Notes: generated by a model from the sequence alone, not told the origin. Positions 38,700-50,458 are shown, numbered from the stretch's first letter. The stretch: 64,000 nt of DNA from Xestospongia muta (GCA_963693285.1 OY848917.1:5776118-5840117), one strand, 5' to 3'. A program made the numbers and translations.

Positions 38700-39800
38700 T
38701 ACATAAACTTTTCTGTAAAATTTGTTATTATCCTGTGTTTTGTTTTCAAGCTTAACTTTCAGCTTTTCATAAATCTATTGTATTGATGAAATGATGCATA
38801 TATTAGGATGTGTTTACAACATACCTCTGTATGAAACTCATCACATTTATTAGAATTACGTGATAAAGTAATATGACAAATGCTCAACAGATGTCATTTT
38901 GACTTCTAGCGTTTTGTAATCTTCAAGTATTTCTTCAACATTTTCATCTGAAGGTTCCTCGAAAAGTTAATTTAACTCCTTAATATAACTCTATAAAACA
39001 TATATCATAGACTTGTAATTTTAAATCTCCTATTCATTACTTGTAAAGAAATAGCTGTCAGTCTTTTATAATTGCGTCAAGACTTAACTCTTGAGAATGA
39101 TTGAAAGTTTTAAAAACATCACCACAAGTAATGTCTTCAGGAAGAACATCTCCGTCTATTTTTCTTGAATCATAAGAACCAAACCTTAATCTATATTGAG
39201 ATCAATTTCCTTAAAATTTGTATGTAAATATTAATTAATAAACCTCAAAAATTTCTCTTCTTAATCATCATTTGTCTTTCTTGACTGTAGTATAATATTA
39301 TATAATATTAAAAACAATTTTGTAAACACAATTTGAGTATAAACTTTCCAATCTTTCTATTTTAGTTTCCAATTTATTCATTTTTCTAAATTGAATTTAA
39401 TCAACATCAAGCAATACATTTCACATGCATATGTTTATCTTTCAAACCATCCCACAATCTATAGATATTAAAGTTAAGTAATATATTTGTAATACTTATT
39501 TACTTCATGATTTCATTATAGTTACTTTACATTATATTGTCCATGTATGGCAACTAATTATTATAATCTGTACATATTATTATCTTTATTAAAAATGTTA
39601 AAAAGTTAATTGTTTGATTACCTTTTGTTCTTTCTTGAACATTTTTCAAACTATTTTTAGTTACTAATAGAATCAATAAAACTATATAAGTATTCATTAT
39701 TTACCTATGCCATTTATTTGTTTCTCTTCTTGCAACATTTGTTGCAGCTTGCCTAACGAAATGAACAAATTCCTCAATACTGTCATTATCAGGGTGCTTC
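38700..39800 (-). pseudogene. Dead inverted copy of gene L
   Basis: Reverse strand matches 1-1270: coiled-coil exons (39,300-39,780), the GDVLPxDIT block (about 39,130-39,180) and the EPSDENVEEILED exon (about 38,920-38,980). The last has an in-frame TAA in place of the Glu of LNELFE and a frameshift after KTLE. Homology ends at about 38,700, just before the final exon, so the LYYYRP-type domain is absent. Confidence 0.75.
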
Positions 39801-41959
39801 TTGGTGTAACTTGACTGATGATGTAACAACATGTCTTATGATGACATCACTATATCTCATAGAGTTAATAATGTTAGGTTTGGTTTAGGGTTTAGGGTCT
39901 AGGGTACAGACTATCATCTTCACCCTTTTGAATAAATTGCCAAGTGTGATATGTCACACATCACTAAAACTTATGGTAATTACAATAATGTTTAGTGGTG
40001 ACAGTGGAGCCAGGATATCCTGTTCAACCACTCCACTAGCACTACCTGAGATATACACACATAAGCAAACAAATACATGGAATAATGTATGAAGGCATTG
40101 CTAGCAAATAAGATTATTGGGAATGATGAGACAAACAAATCAGACTGGGGATGTAAACATGATTAGAAAAATAGGATTGTTGTGCTGTGGAAGTTGCACT
40201 TGAGTTCTGAATTGTCATTGGGATAGTAACACATGAACTTTGTGACTGCTTCAGGATGAATGAAGACATATTTTGACACCTAATTGGAAAATTCTTGACT
40301 ATCTTGAATAGGTTCGTTATTCACTCATGATTGTTTATATAGTGGACAGCCATCATTTTCCCCCTTTCCTGCTAGCATGCTAAATACAGTCAATTTTATC
40401 AAATTAGGTTTGTTTTGCTATCTTGGTATGTGTTAGGAACTCTGAAGCTGGGTGAGGTGAACGAACAACCAACACACTGTAAGAGAACATCCCAATAGAT
40501 TTAAAGTTAATACATTTCAAATTATCACCTGCATTACAAGGTAGAACAAGGGGATTATTGTCAAATACAACTAAGCTCTAGCCATGCTTGTCCATAATAG
40601 CCAGAAGTGGATGCTGGAGTGGAAACAAGCTCAGTACTTTTTCTCAAAATACCTCGAAGCAGGACACCAGAACGTTAACTTCACCAGTTATTTTATAGAC
40701 ATCAATTGAAAGGTGATTACCTTGCAGACAATCATTGTTCTGGTGAGTACAATGCAGGTATGTCACCGTGGGCATTAATGTTTGTACTTACAATGTGAGT
40801 CAAATGACTTTTTCATTGTTGTGGGCATATTTTGTACCACTAACAACAATTTTTCAAGATGTTTGTACTTGCATTTAAATTGATATTTCCTTTTCAAATG
40901 ATAAAATACTCCATTTCATTTCTTAATAATCTACTACTTTCTTGATTAATTCAACTAAATCCAGTAGCTGGTTAGCTTAATATGATACCTTGATCTTTAG
41001 AATAAAGTTATCAAGTCTGACTTAGTCACTCTGCATGTGAGAAAACATATAATAAACGTAAACATCTATTTATTTGGCACTATCCCAACCATAAATTTCA
41101 CTCCCTCTTTAAACTATCTTTATGACCATTGCTTTCATTGCTTTAATCCACCCAGTATACATTAGATACATGTATTGAATTTTGCATATTGAAAATAATA
41201 CACATAACATATACACTTCTACTCACTAGCAACTAGGAACATATGTTGCCACTTTAACAGGAAAGAACAGAGGTGAGCTTCCGTTCTGTACTAAACTGTC
41301 TTCACTCATTGTTTTATGCTCTAGAAAATACTAACTTTATTTAATCATTTTATCAGTCCCTTCCATCAGTCTAGTTCACCAATCCAGTCCAGTCCAGGAA
41401 TTATTGACACCCATATTGGATAGTACTATCTGACATTGTTATTGCAGCTGTGTCAACATTTCTAGGAATAATTAAATATTATCAGTTAGAGGTCATTGTC
41501 ATTATGTGTTGATATTACCTTCATAATACTTACATTACCTTTGTTACTAAAATTGAATATGACTACTAAAATATAACATGTTACTTTCTATATATATCAT
41601 GAATGTCATATCAGAAATACTAGCTTAAAGTGGCAAAACTTTGATTTATTTTAATAGGATTCATAATATTTTTTGCATAGTAATAAGGTCAACTATTGTT
41701 CATTCTTGAATGACAATATATGTTATATTTATATACTGACATATCTTACAACCACATAAAAATTTAAGTTACAAGTCAATGTATATCTTTGGCAATTGAG
41801 AAATTATCACACTATAAAACTATTCCAGCAGCTACTTAAATACTTTATATTACATTGGTATATGTACTATGTAATACATTATTTTATTAATCACTTTACT
41901 ATAGGGGGTGGAGACTTATAGATCCGTATTTTGACCACTCTCAACTTCTGATCAAGAAT
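39801..41959. other. Intergenic, no supported gene
   Basis: Begins with a repeat shared with 35,050-35,190 (GGTGCTTCTTGGTGTAACTT and TTTAGGGTTTAGGG-like units at about 39,890). TTCTAGGAA at 41460-41468. I see no convincing exon on either strand. Confidence 0.4.
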
Positions 41960-42946
41960 ATGGAACTAGAATACCTATTGGTGTTAGTCCCTCTTGTATT
42001 CATTGTTGGGGTAGTTTTATACTGTTGTTGTTGTCCCAAGATACGTCGTGGAAGCCATGTTTCAGAGAACTCTCATCCTTCGTACTTTCGGTAAGGCTTT
42101 TCAAAGAGTATACGATACAAAGAATATATATAACTACATCATGATGTGTTGATTTTTCCTCTCATTCGTACATAGAAATAACTTACGACAACTTCAGAGA
42201 GACATAGAGACTAAAAGGATGTTAGTATTATGTTAAATCATGTATATAAATATAAATGCCTTTATATATATATATAAAGACAACTTAGAAATTATGAGCG
42301 GACCTTAAATCAGAGAAAAGCCTATGAAAAAAGGCTAAAAGAGCTTAATGAAGAAATTCAAAACAAGCAAAAATTGTCTTTTTCACAAGACGTCAAGGTG
42401 AAATAAAGTGTGTTACTAAAAATAAATATTTTAATCAAACATTGCTAGGCTGAATGAGGCACTATCTTTTTGAAATCCTTACAGTCACATTTTCTACACC
42501 TGATACTAACAAAGAAACATACAAAGCATTTGGAATGCTATTGAGTGGATGTCAAATAAGACGTGATATCTCCGAAAGCTACAGTGAAGTAATTAAAAAG
42601 GTAATTATATCATTACAGGATAAGGTTATTTTTATATTTATGTCAATAGGTCATCCAAAATATCTCTTTAGAAAAAGAATTCATAATTGTTGAAAAGTCT
42701 GTCATTCTAAGTCGAGCTATGTTAACACTTTTACCACCTTTACTAGTATCTCATCCACCACATTATGATGAAAAGATGCATGAAATTTGCCGTAAAACAT
42801 GGGATGAAACTAAGAATAATTTTACTCTCTATTACTATCGCCCTGTTCTATTCTATGGGAGATCCTATGCTGTTGCCGTAAAGGGGAAAGTAGGTAACTC
42901 TAAAGTAGAATTGCCAGAGGAAGATGTCGATTCTAATACAAAATAA
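41960..42946 (+). CDS. Membrane-anchored coiled-coil protein, MIEAP-like C-terminus; one exon junction unresolved (gene J)
   Basis: Exons 41960-42090, 42176-42220, 42280-42397, then about 42449-42600 and 42650-42946. Exon 1: one hydrophobic helix (YLLVLVPLVFIVGVVLY) followed by CCCC and basic residues, typical of a palmitoylated cytosolic boundary. Exons 2-3: strongly charged coiled coil. Exon 4: RHYLFEILTV and FGMLLSGCQIRRDIS. Last exon: LPPLLV, CRKTWDE and LYYYRPVLFYG...VKGKVGNS. The only visible acceptor before exon 4 (TAG at 42446-42448) puts GCT GAA TGA in frame, so the terminal domain would be out of frame. The gene may be broken there or use a splice site I missed. A shorter protein could start at ATG 42454. 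Confidence 0.55.
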
Positions 42947-43779
42947 CCATAAATATTTTTAATTTGTTTTGTGTATTTGAATACCATTGTCAATTGTAAG
43001 TTTAGAAATTACAAAGAGTATGGTGTGATTTATTTATTGGCTCTGTGCTGATGAATGTGTTACACAGTTGAACACATGACTTTCAAGAATCTACCATTAA
43101 CATTTCCCAGAATTGTTTTGATATATATTGTACTAAAGAAACAAAATCTTATTCTTGTGTATACCATTGATATTCTGTAGAACAATCAATGCATTTTCCA
43201 GTTTTTGTTTTTAGTGATATATCTTCATAAATCAACATGTACATCACCACAACATAGCAAGAGGACCAACTACTACTGAGCATGCTCAAATATATAAATT
43301 ATATATGAATATTAATATCCACATTTCTCTTTTAAGTCATGCAATTAACTGTACTTAAGTAGAGTCTTGAATAATCACTATAACAGTCCAGAGGTTGATA
43401 TTGGAAATTACTTTCACTTAAATTCTATTGAATGGGGCAGTGAGTCTGTACACTTGGAGACTTGAGAAGGGAATCTTCAATAACTCTGACTATCAGATAA
43501 ATGGGTACTTGCATTCTTTTCCGATAGGAATTAAAATATACATGTTGATCTTCAGTCTGAACAACAATAAATATTGGACCAGAGCACTTAGCAATAACTC
43601 TAGGAATTCAATTAGGACAGTTTCAAATCATAACACTCCAGCTGATACATCCATGGTTTAACTACGTCCAATGTGGTTCTAATACTTCTAGTCATAGAGG
43701 AATGTAGCTGTTGGATATCACTTGATATCTTATTCAAAAACTTGCCAATCAATATTCTGTAGATATTCCATACTTCTAA
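42947..43779. other. Intergenic, partly duplicate of 9283-9700
   Basis: No gene. Low-level similarity to the region downstream of copy K continues to about 43,400. Confidence 0.35.
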
Positions 43780-45000
43780 TTTGCTCATATAGCTCTTTTA
43801 AGGAACTGAACTAATCTCACTGGTATTCTATTAGGCTTAATACAATTTTAGTGAAGAATTCAGATAAATCGTGAGATATGAATTGACTGCTTTTGCAATG
43901 TTCTGGAGTAGCATATGAATAGAAGATATGTCTGAAAGTTTTAATTGCCTATGAGAATGAAGCTGTAGACATAGGATAAAAATTTCAGGACACATCAACT
44001 ACAAGCTGACAAGTGGTATGAACCATGACCCAATAAAAGGACCAACAAAATCAACATGAACTTTATTATTACAATAGGCAAGTAGGCATTGCAAGGAGGC
44101 TAGAGCTGGTGAGTTCATTACTAAATATAACTGACATTATTTATGTAGGTTTTTAATATCTCAATCAAGACATGGCCGGCATACATGAGATTTGGAGAAT
44201 AACTTCATCAATGACAAAACCTGGATGACTTGCATACAGTTCAATCAAATATTAGTTTGTAGAAACAACAGTATGATTGTATGCATGCCCCACAGTAGGC
44301 AATTGATTTGGACAGGCATATCTGTTTTCCAATTTAAATAGGGTTTGAGCTCTGAACAAATGTTGACTGGCCAACCTGTTTTTGTATATGAAAGACTCAA
44401 CTAAGCAGAAGATCACGATTTCCTTCATTGTGTAGTTGTAATTGAGTGTTTAGTAATACATCCTAATGACCGATATTAAAGACAGTTGGTTCCCATGTAT
44501 CAACTTGATGATGATGAACTCTATCAAATGGGAAATGAAATCACATTTCAGCGTTACCACATTGTTGAGTAGGACAAAATTCAATAGTCATACACATACG
44601 CAGACAAATGAGAGAGTATCTTTGAAATCAAGTAGCAGCCAGAGATGGCACACCCTTTTTGGGGCAATACATAAAGACATGAGGACTTTGATCAATCATT
44701 AGGATAAAACAGTATGTGGCCACAGAACTCTGTATATCAATGAGAGTCCCTTTTTAAATTTAAGAATACTTTGGTTCACATTTCATGACTATTCTTCATG
44801 CATGTAGTGTTGGGTGTTTGCAACCAGACATGTAAGATTACAGCTCTGATCAATATCGTTAGCAAGTATGAAAGAGCAGAATCAGAGTGGATTAAAACAT
44901 CAGCACTTGTTTAAAGATGATTGACAGTAGTTAAGTTACTTTACCATAACAATTAAGGAAACCAAAGAATGCTCTGAGATAATGAATATTCTAGGAGAGG
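43780..45000 (-). pseudogene. Highly decayed Ty3/gypsy pol fragment
   Basis: Reverse-strand pieces read LRAFFGFLNCYGK (44,940-44,978), the usual reverse-transcriptase thumb block of gypsy elements, then KVHVDFVGPFIGSWF (about 44,020-44,065) and PMSTASF, the start of an integrase core. There are many stops and shifts. The order RT then integrase is the standard gypsy order, so this is not the same element type as the one at 46684. No LTRs recognised. Confidence 0.55.
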
Positions 45001-46683
45001 AACATATAGTCCAATAGTTATATCCTAAATAATAACAGAATCTACAAATCATACACTTGTCACTTTTCAGTTGAGACATCAAGTGATAATCTGATACCAT
45101 TTGTTTCCAACCCATACAGCTAGAATATTTAAGTTTGTTTTGTTCTAAACATACTTAGAGATCAAAACCACATTAATGATTACATCGAGCTAATCCAATA
45201 TGTTTCTGATTAATTATTTAATTCATTAAAAGTAAAATTCTCTTGATAGTGTGCCTCTTGATTTTAAAAATAATTTCTTAAGCAAAAACTAATGGATTAA
45301 CAGAACCTTGAACTGAGGAATATGATGCAAGGCTGAAATTTTATACAATCTCAATGATTAAATCAAAAAACCTCAGAAAAAGCCTGATTGTGTCCATTCA
45401 TATAGTAGTAGGCTTAATTATGGGCCATTTTTATGTAAATTACAGGGAACTCTTGCCACAATTCTGCCTCGTGTCAGATCCCACACCCAGAATTTCAAGC
45501 TAAGAACACTAATATAATATTAAATTTTGTAAGAGACAGTAATGTATTTCTTTATTACTTGATATTTTAATATGAAGTTTCGTATATTGGGATAGCTGTA
45601 CAGAATTGTGCCAATACAGCAATGTAGCTTGCCATTTTTTGCATTCCATAGAATCCTTCACTACTTTACACAATGATCTTGAATGGTACAGTGTAAAGTT
45701 ATGAGTTAAAGGTATTAATGTAGAACTGCATGATTTAACTGTTTTAACATGTTTAAGTGAGATGTACCGATCGTTATTTTATATTATTAATTCCTAGTAG
45801 TTGAAATAAATTTGTAATGATGGCTCTGATTTTAATGACTTTATATATGATTTGACATTCTATATGATATGTATATGTATACACTGTTAACTGTGAGTAT
45901 TCATATCAATTATATAATACTCTGTACAGTTTGATCTGATTATATCTATATAGAAATCATTAAAGGATGTATAAGACCTGTGATCCTATTGTACACACAT
46001 ACTATGATCATTTGTATGGAGTATGGAATATATCATTTGACCATTGTCATTCTTAGGGAGGTCAATGTTTGTTCTCAAAGACCATGCACTTGAGATAGGA
46101 AGATAAATTACATGCAACACTTTGACAAAGTCTATTTTATATCTACCTGCCAATATTTGTTCTACAAAAATTACCAAAATTACCTCCTATCTCATACTAC
46201 ATAATTTTGCTATAATGGGTTCACTTTATAATAGATTATAATGTTACAACAGGTAGTATCACTGAAGATAACATTATAATTACTAGCCTGAAGTAATTAC
46301 TATAGTTTAATGTTCTCTTTTATTGCTCTCCTACAGATTTTGTATCAGCATTGTCTCTATCTATCCACTCATTTGTTTTAATTCTTTTTGTCTGACAGCT
46401 AAGGTTATTGAATTATGAGGTTAGACACACCATCGTACTTAGTATATATTCATAGTCATTGAGGGTGTCCATAGTGGGTGTTCATATATGTTTATTACAA
46501 GTCAAAAAACTATGTATATTTATTACTTGTTTATAGTAAAATTTAACTTGCTTGACCTTGACTATATAAATTACAAGAGTATGATTTCTGACTCTTTCTT
46601 TTACAAATATGACTATATAATTGGGTTAATAGCAAACTTGTTTAAATTACAGTCATCATCATAGCACACATATCAAATGTTTA
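45001..46683. other. Intergenic, no gene seen
   Basis: AT-rich with no convincing exon. It may include further unrecognisable parts of the neighbouring retroelement fragment. Confidence 0.35.
46679..46683. repeat. Target-site duplication GTTTA (left)
   Basis: Identical to 50454-50458 immediately outside the other LTR. Confidence 0.75.
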
Positions 46684-46958
46684 TGTCAAGAGATGTCTAC
46701 AAATTGTTTTCAAAAACTTTTAATAATAATCAAAACAATTAAAAAACCAACCAACAATACATAGAGCATTAGTTCCTTTTATAGTCTTAGTCCGGATTAC
46801 TTAGTATAGCTGACCACTTCGGATTTCTATTTCAGTGTTTCCTATAATTTAATTTGTCGGCTTCATTTTTGATTTGGTTAAGTGATCCACTTGCTCCTGC
46901 CTCTTGTATTCTGGTGTCTTTACTCTGTACTACCAGGTGCATGTCTTGCTCCATCACA
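46684..46958 (-). repeat. 3' LTR of the Gmr1-like element
   Basis: About 275 bp, TG...CA ended, aligned along its whole length with 50181-50453 despite many substitutions and small indels. Confidence 0.85.
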
Positions 46959-47100
46959 TTTCCTCCTATCTTCTTTAGTGCAAAGCACAGTTCTTCTTGT
47001 GGAATTCTTGACAAGGCATCTGCGTTAGCGTTTTCACGTCCCTTACAATGGGTCACAGTAAAATTATCGTGTGAGCCTTGCAATCTTATCCTTCAAACAT
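46959..47100 (-). pseudogene. RNase H C-terminal remnant
   Basis: Reads GSHDNFTVTHCKGRENANAD followed by ALSR, the typical end of the gypsy RNase H domain (HxxGxxNxxADxLSR type). Most of the domain upstream is missing. Confidence 0.7.
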
Positions 47101-47109
47101 TGGAACCAT

Positions 47110-47660
47110 TGTAAAGACCGATGCTCAAAAAATGCACTTCTTGAGTTTGACTGTCAGCCCTACTTCATGTAGATGTTGGAACACTTCTGTTATGTGATAT
47201 AGGTGTTCCGTCCAGCTGCTGTTACAGATCACTACGTTCTCCAGATACACTCCAGTGAATTTTGTCCATCCCTTGTAGTACTGTGTCCATCAATCTCTGG
47301 AGTGTTGCCGGCACTCCGCTTAGGGCAAAAGGCATCAGGGTAAACTGATATAACTCGTTAGGTGTGATAAAGGCTGTCTTTGCTTTATCCTCGTTCGTTA
47401 TGGGCACCTGCCAGTAGCCTTTTGCTAGATCAAGGGTGGTTATAAAAGCTGCTCCTCCAATTGCATCTAACAGCTCGTCTACTCTTAGCATAGGGTAGGC
47501 ATAAATGTTGTCACTTGGTTCAATCTCCTGTAAACCACCATCCTATTTAGTTACTACCACAATAGGAGAAGCCCAATCACTGGAGGACTTCTCAATGATG
47601 ACGTTAAGCTCCATCTGTTGTAGTTCCTGTTCAACCTCCTCTCAGTATGCTATTGGAATA
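47110..47660 (-). pseudogene. Reverse transcriptase of the Gmr1-like element
   Basis: Pieces in order: IIEKSSSDWASPIVVVTK, then AYPMLRVDELLD, FITTLDLAKGYWQVP, and VYLENVV at about 47,229-47,249, where active gypsy polymerases have YxDD. The two catalytic aspartates are thus replaced (Glu-Asn). A TAG interrupts the VTK-DGG part. Not functional. Confidence 0.8.
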
Positions 47661-47712
47661 CAATAGAATTTCAATCAGATAGGTCATGCTGTCCTCATAG
47701 GTATACTTTGCG

Positions 47713-48250
47713 TCAGTCACATCTCACATCTCTAGAGTAAATCAGCTCAAAGGGCGAGAATCCTGTTGACTCTTTTGGTACTTCCTTGTACGCAAATAGC
47801 ACCATTTTGATCAACTTCTCTGCTACTGTGGGTGCTGTAAACATCCATAGTATGAATGCCTCTGGGTATCTCATAGCATAGACACATACTACCAAGATGT
47901 ACTGATTACCCTTTATAGTATTGGGCAATGGTCCCACTATGTCCATTGCAATTCATCTGAATGGTTCATCTATTATCGGCATTGGTATCAGGGGTACTTC
48001 TTTCGCTTTTTTGCCACTCTCTGACAAGTGTCACAGAGCTTGCAATATTTCCTGATGTCCAGGAATACTCCTGGCCAAAAGAACCATTTCAGAATTCGTT
48101 TGGCTGTATGTTCCCTTCCCAGGTGACCAGCAATAAGCATGTTGTGTGGCAACCGTAATACATCTAAACAGTAGGAACGAGGTAATATTACTTGATCAAT
48201 TATCTCCTCAGGTTTGTCTCTAGGACGCCATTGTTGACATAGCAGTGCTT
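47713..48250 (-). pseudogene. Integrase of the Gmr1-like element, core deleted
   Basis: The H2C2 zinc-binding N-terminus reads HNMLIAGHLGREHTA, then WFFWPGV and CKLCDTCQR. The core begins MDIVGPLPNTIKGNQYILV but jumps from VAEKLIK straight to LFAYKEVPKESTGFSPFELI, so the middle and end of the catalytic core, including later D and E positions, are deleted. It lies upstream of the RT sequence in the element's orientation. Confidence 0.8.
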
Positions 48251-48819
48251 GATACTCAATTACTCGCTCTGTGTTCTCCTTTTTCTTCCACTTTTATACC
48301 TCTGGGTCAGGCTGTTGCTTCTGGATGAGTCTTTCTGTATCTGTCTTTTTCTTTTCCTTTAGATGACATTCATTGTGAGTCCGTTTTTCTTCATGGGTTG
48401 TCTTCTTGCATGATTTTCAGGATGCTGTGATTACATCTCAGGTAAATTGAAACAATTAAGCTGAACCACTTGACTCCTTTCCTTTTCTTCGCTTAGGTGG
48501 TCTGCCTCTTGTTCTGCCTCAAATCTAGGAGCATCACACTCTTAGCTTTACTGTATGTCTCCATTTCCTTAGTAGAATGTCTCATTTGAGTTGCTTGTTC
48601 TTGGGCTAGCCTCTGAGCTTGAGCACTCACTTTGACAGCATATGTCTGACCCAACTCCAACAGCTCCGTCTGGTTGAGTTGTCCAGTCTGCTGTGATCCT
48701 GTGTGATCAGTCAGTGCCTGACCCAGCACTATCAGGTTCGTCTGATCAGGCTGTTTGGTTTGCTTTCAAATGCCTGACTGTAGTGTCTTGAGTGCTTCCA
48801 GCTGCTCCTCTTTTCTAAG
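48251..48819 (-). other. Linker between protease and integrase of the retroelement
   Basis: Open in pieces (for example QTGQLNQTELLELGQTYAVK at 48,493-48,729), rich in Gln, Lys and Glu. No domain recognised. Confidence 0.4.
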
Positions 48820-49233
48820 TCATGGTAGGATATGCCATACCAAAGTCACATCCACCCCAAGTAATACATCCACAGGTAGATCAGTTGCAACTGCTACCTG
48901 CCTATTGTACCCTTCTCTGTCCAGTACAATCTTTATCCTTGCCGCTGGATACCTAGTCTTCTGTCCATTGGGACTCCAAAGCTCTATGAAGTCTCCAGTC
49001 TTCATTGCTTTGGACACAAATTTTGAGTGAACTGATGTCTTCATACTGCCAGTATCCAACTGAATCTCATTGATAGTGATATTGTTCACTGTCCCAGTAC
49101 ACTTGTATGCATAAATCCATTTGTTCATAGCACTTCCTTTTATGAGGGCTTTCTTTTGGCACTGTCGAGCATAGTGTCCCAGATTGCCACACTTATAACA
49201 AGTTACGTTCTTTCCAGAGTCTCCTTTGACCAA
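48820..49233 (-). pseudogene. Gag zinc knuckle and aspartic protease of the retroelement
   Basis: One open stretch contains CYKCGNLGHYARQC (C-x2-C-x4-H-x4-C) followed by IQLDTGSMKTSV, the active-site motif of a retropepsin (D-T-G), and PVDVLLGVD, the second protease block. Confidence 0.8.
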
Positions 49234-49372
49234 CCTCTCTTTCTTGTCTTCATTTCTTCAATGTGTTGAATTATATTGTCATTCCGAATGAGTGCTTGCT
49301 ACTTCCATTCCAAATAGCGTTCCCACTTTGTTGGAATCGGTTACTGTTGGTTCGATTGATGGCTGAATTCTC

Positions 49373-49940
49373 TCATGTCTTCTTCGACACCAAGTACACC
49401 TGCATTAATTCTACCATTGCATATTGATCCAGTGGTTGTTCTCTGATAATCCACTGTTTCATTCCTTCATTCATTCCTTGGACCATATGTTCCATAGCTA
49501 CTTTTTGTCGCATCTGTTCCTCTCCCTCATCGGGTGTCAACCATCGACTGATCAGTTTCAAAGCTTCTATCATGTATTCTTTAGGTGTCATCTTGCTGTT
49601 GAATTTGAGGTTATTCCTCAGACTCTGCCTGCTTCCTTCTTCAGATACACATTGAACCACTTCTGTAGTACTTCTCTGATTTCCATAATCATTTCTGGCC
49701 TGCACAAGTCCCTTGGTCTACCTTGAAGCTTTGGTATCAGACATGCCACCCACTCATATCGCAGAATATGATGTAACAGTATCATCCCTTCAAAGTTTTC
49801 AGGAAAGCATTCAATATCTTCACCTTCCTGATAGATGACCAAGCCTATGCGTGTTATTTGAGATGTGTTTTGCTGCAATATCTGTTGCTGAACTTGAGCT
49901 AGCTGATCCATAGCTGCTGCTAACTTACACATCTTTTTCT
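49373..49940 (-). pseudogene. Gag with SCAN-like capsid segment
   Basis: Two overlapping frames give EGEDIECFPENFEGM, then SRWLTPDEGEEQMRQKVAME and WIIREQPLDQYAMVELMQVY. The spacing of W-L-x-P, the E-Q/K-V block and the W-I/V-x-x-x-x-P pattern resemble the vertebrate SCAN domain, which is thought to derive from a Gmr1-like capsid. A frameshift separates the parts at about 49,625-49,650. Confidence 0.6.
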
Positions 49941-50180
49941 GTTCCTCCCTGATTTTACAATCTTTCTTTTCTTTTTCTCTCTTAGCTCTACATTCTTCTT
50001 CTCCGAGCTGATCTGCTAACTGCTGTGGTCATAATCTTCTTGAGTCGCTTACAGTTTCTCCTTTGATCAATTCCAGACTAGGGTCGTCATTTACCCTTGC
50101 TATAGAAGTGCTTTCTGTTGCCATTGTCCTGGTAGGTTGCTCACAACTGTTCTTGCATGTCCCACCGTTGCCACCAAATA

Positions 50181-50453
50181 TGTCACGAGGTGCCTACAAA
50201 TTGTTTTTAAAAACTTAATAATAATGAAAACAGTTTAAAACTAACCAACAATACATGAGTATTAGTTCATTTTATAGTTTTTGTCCAGATCACTTAGTAT
50301 AGCTAGATTGCTTCAGATTTCCATTGCAGCTGTTTCCTTTAATTTAATTGTTTGGTTTCGTTTTTGATATGACTAAGTGATCCACTTGCTCTTGTCTCTT
50401 GTATTCTGGTTCCTTCACTCTGTACTTCTGGGTGCACACCTTGCTTCATCACA
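50181..50453 (-). repeat. 5' LTR of the Gmr1-like element
   Basis: About 273 bp, TG...CA ended, pair of 46684-46958. The primer-binding-site candidate lies directly inside it. Confidence 0.85.
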
Positions 50454-50458
50454 GTTTA
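50454..50458. repeat. Target-site duplication GTTTA (right)
   Basis: Identical to 46679-46683 immediately outside the other LTR. Confidence 0.75.

Larger units (their letters stand above)
46684..50453 (-). mobile_element. Decayed LTR retrotransposon, Gmr1-like Ty3/gypsy
   Basis: Bounded by two LTRs (46684-46958 and 50181-50453), each starting TGTCA and ending CATCACA, flanked by the same 5 bp GTTTA (46679-46683 and 50454-50458), the usual gypsy target-duplication length. Coding order on the minus strand is gag, zinc knuckle and protease, integrase, reverse transcriptase, RNase H remnant. Integrase ahead of RT is the hallmark of the Gmr1-like gypsy group (and of copia), and the gag has a SCAN-like segment, also known from Gmr1 elements. 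A primer-binding-site candidate TGGTGGCAACGGTGG follows the 5' LTR. Multiple stops, shifts and deletions, and visibly diverged LTRs, show it is old and not autonomous. Confidence 0.85.

Noticed and set aside
46854..49726. Plus-strand open frames across the retrotransposon
   Set aside because: They are shadows of the minus-strand gag and pol remnants.
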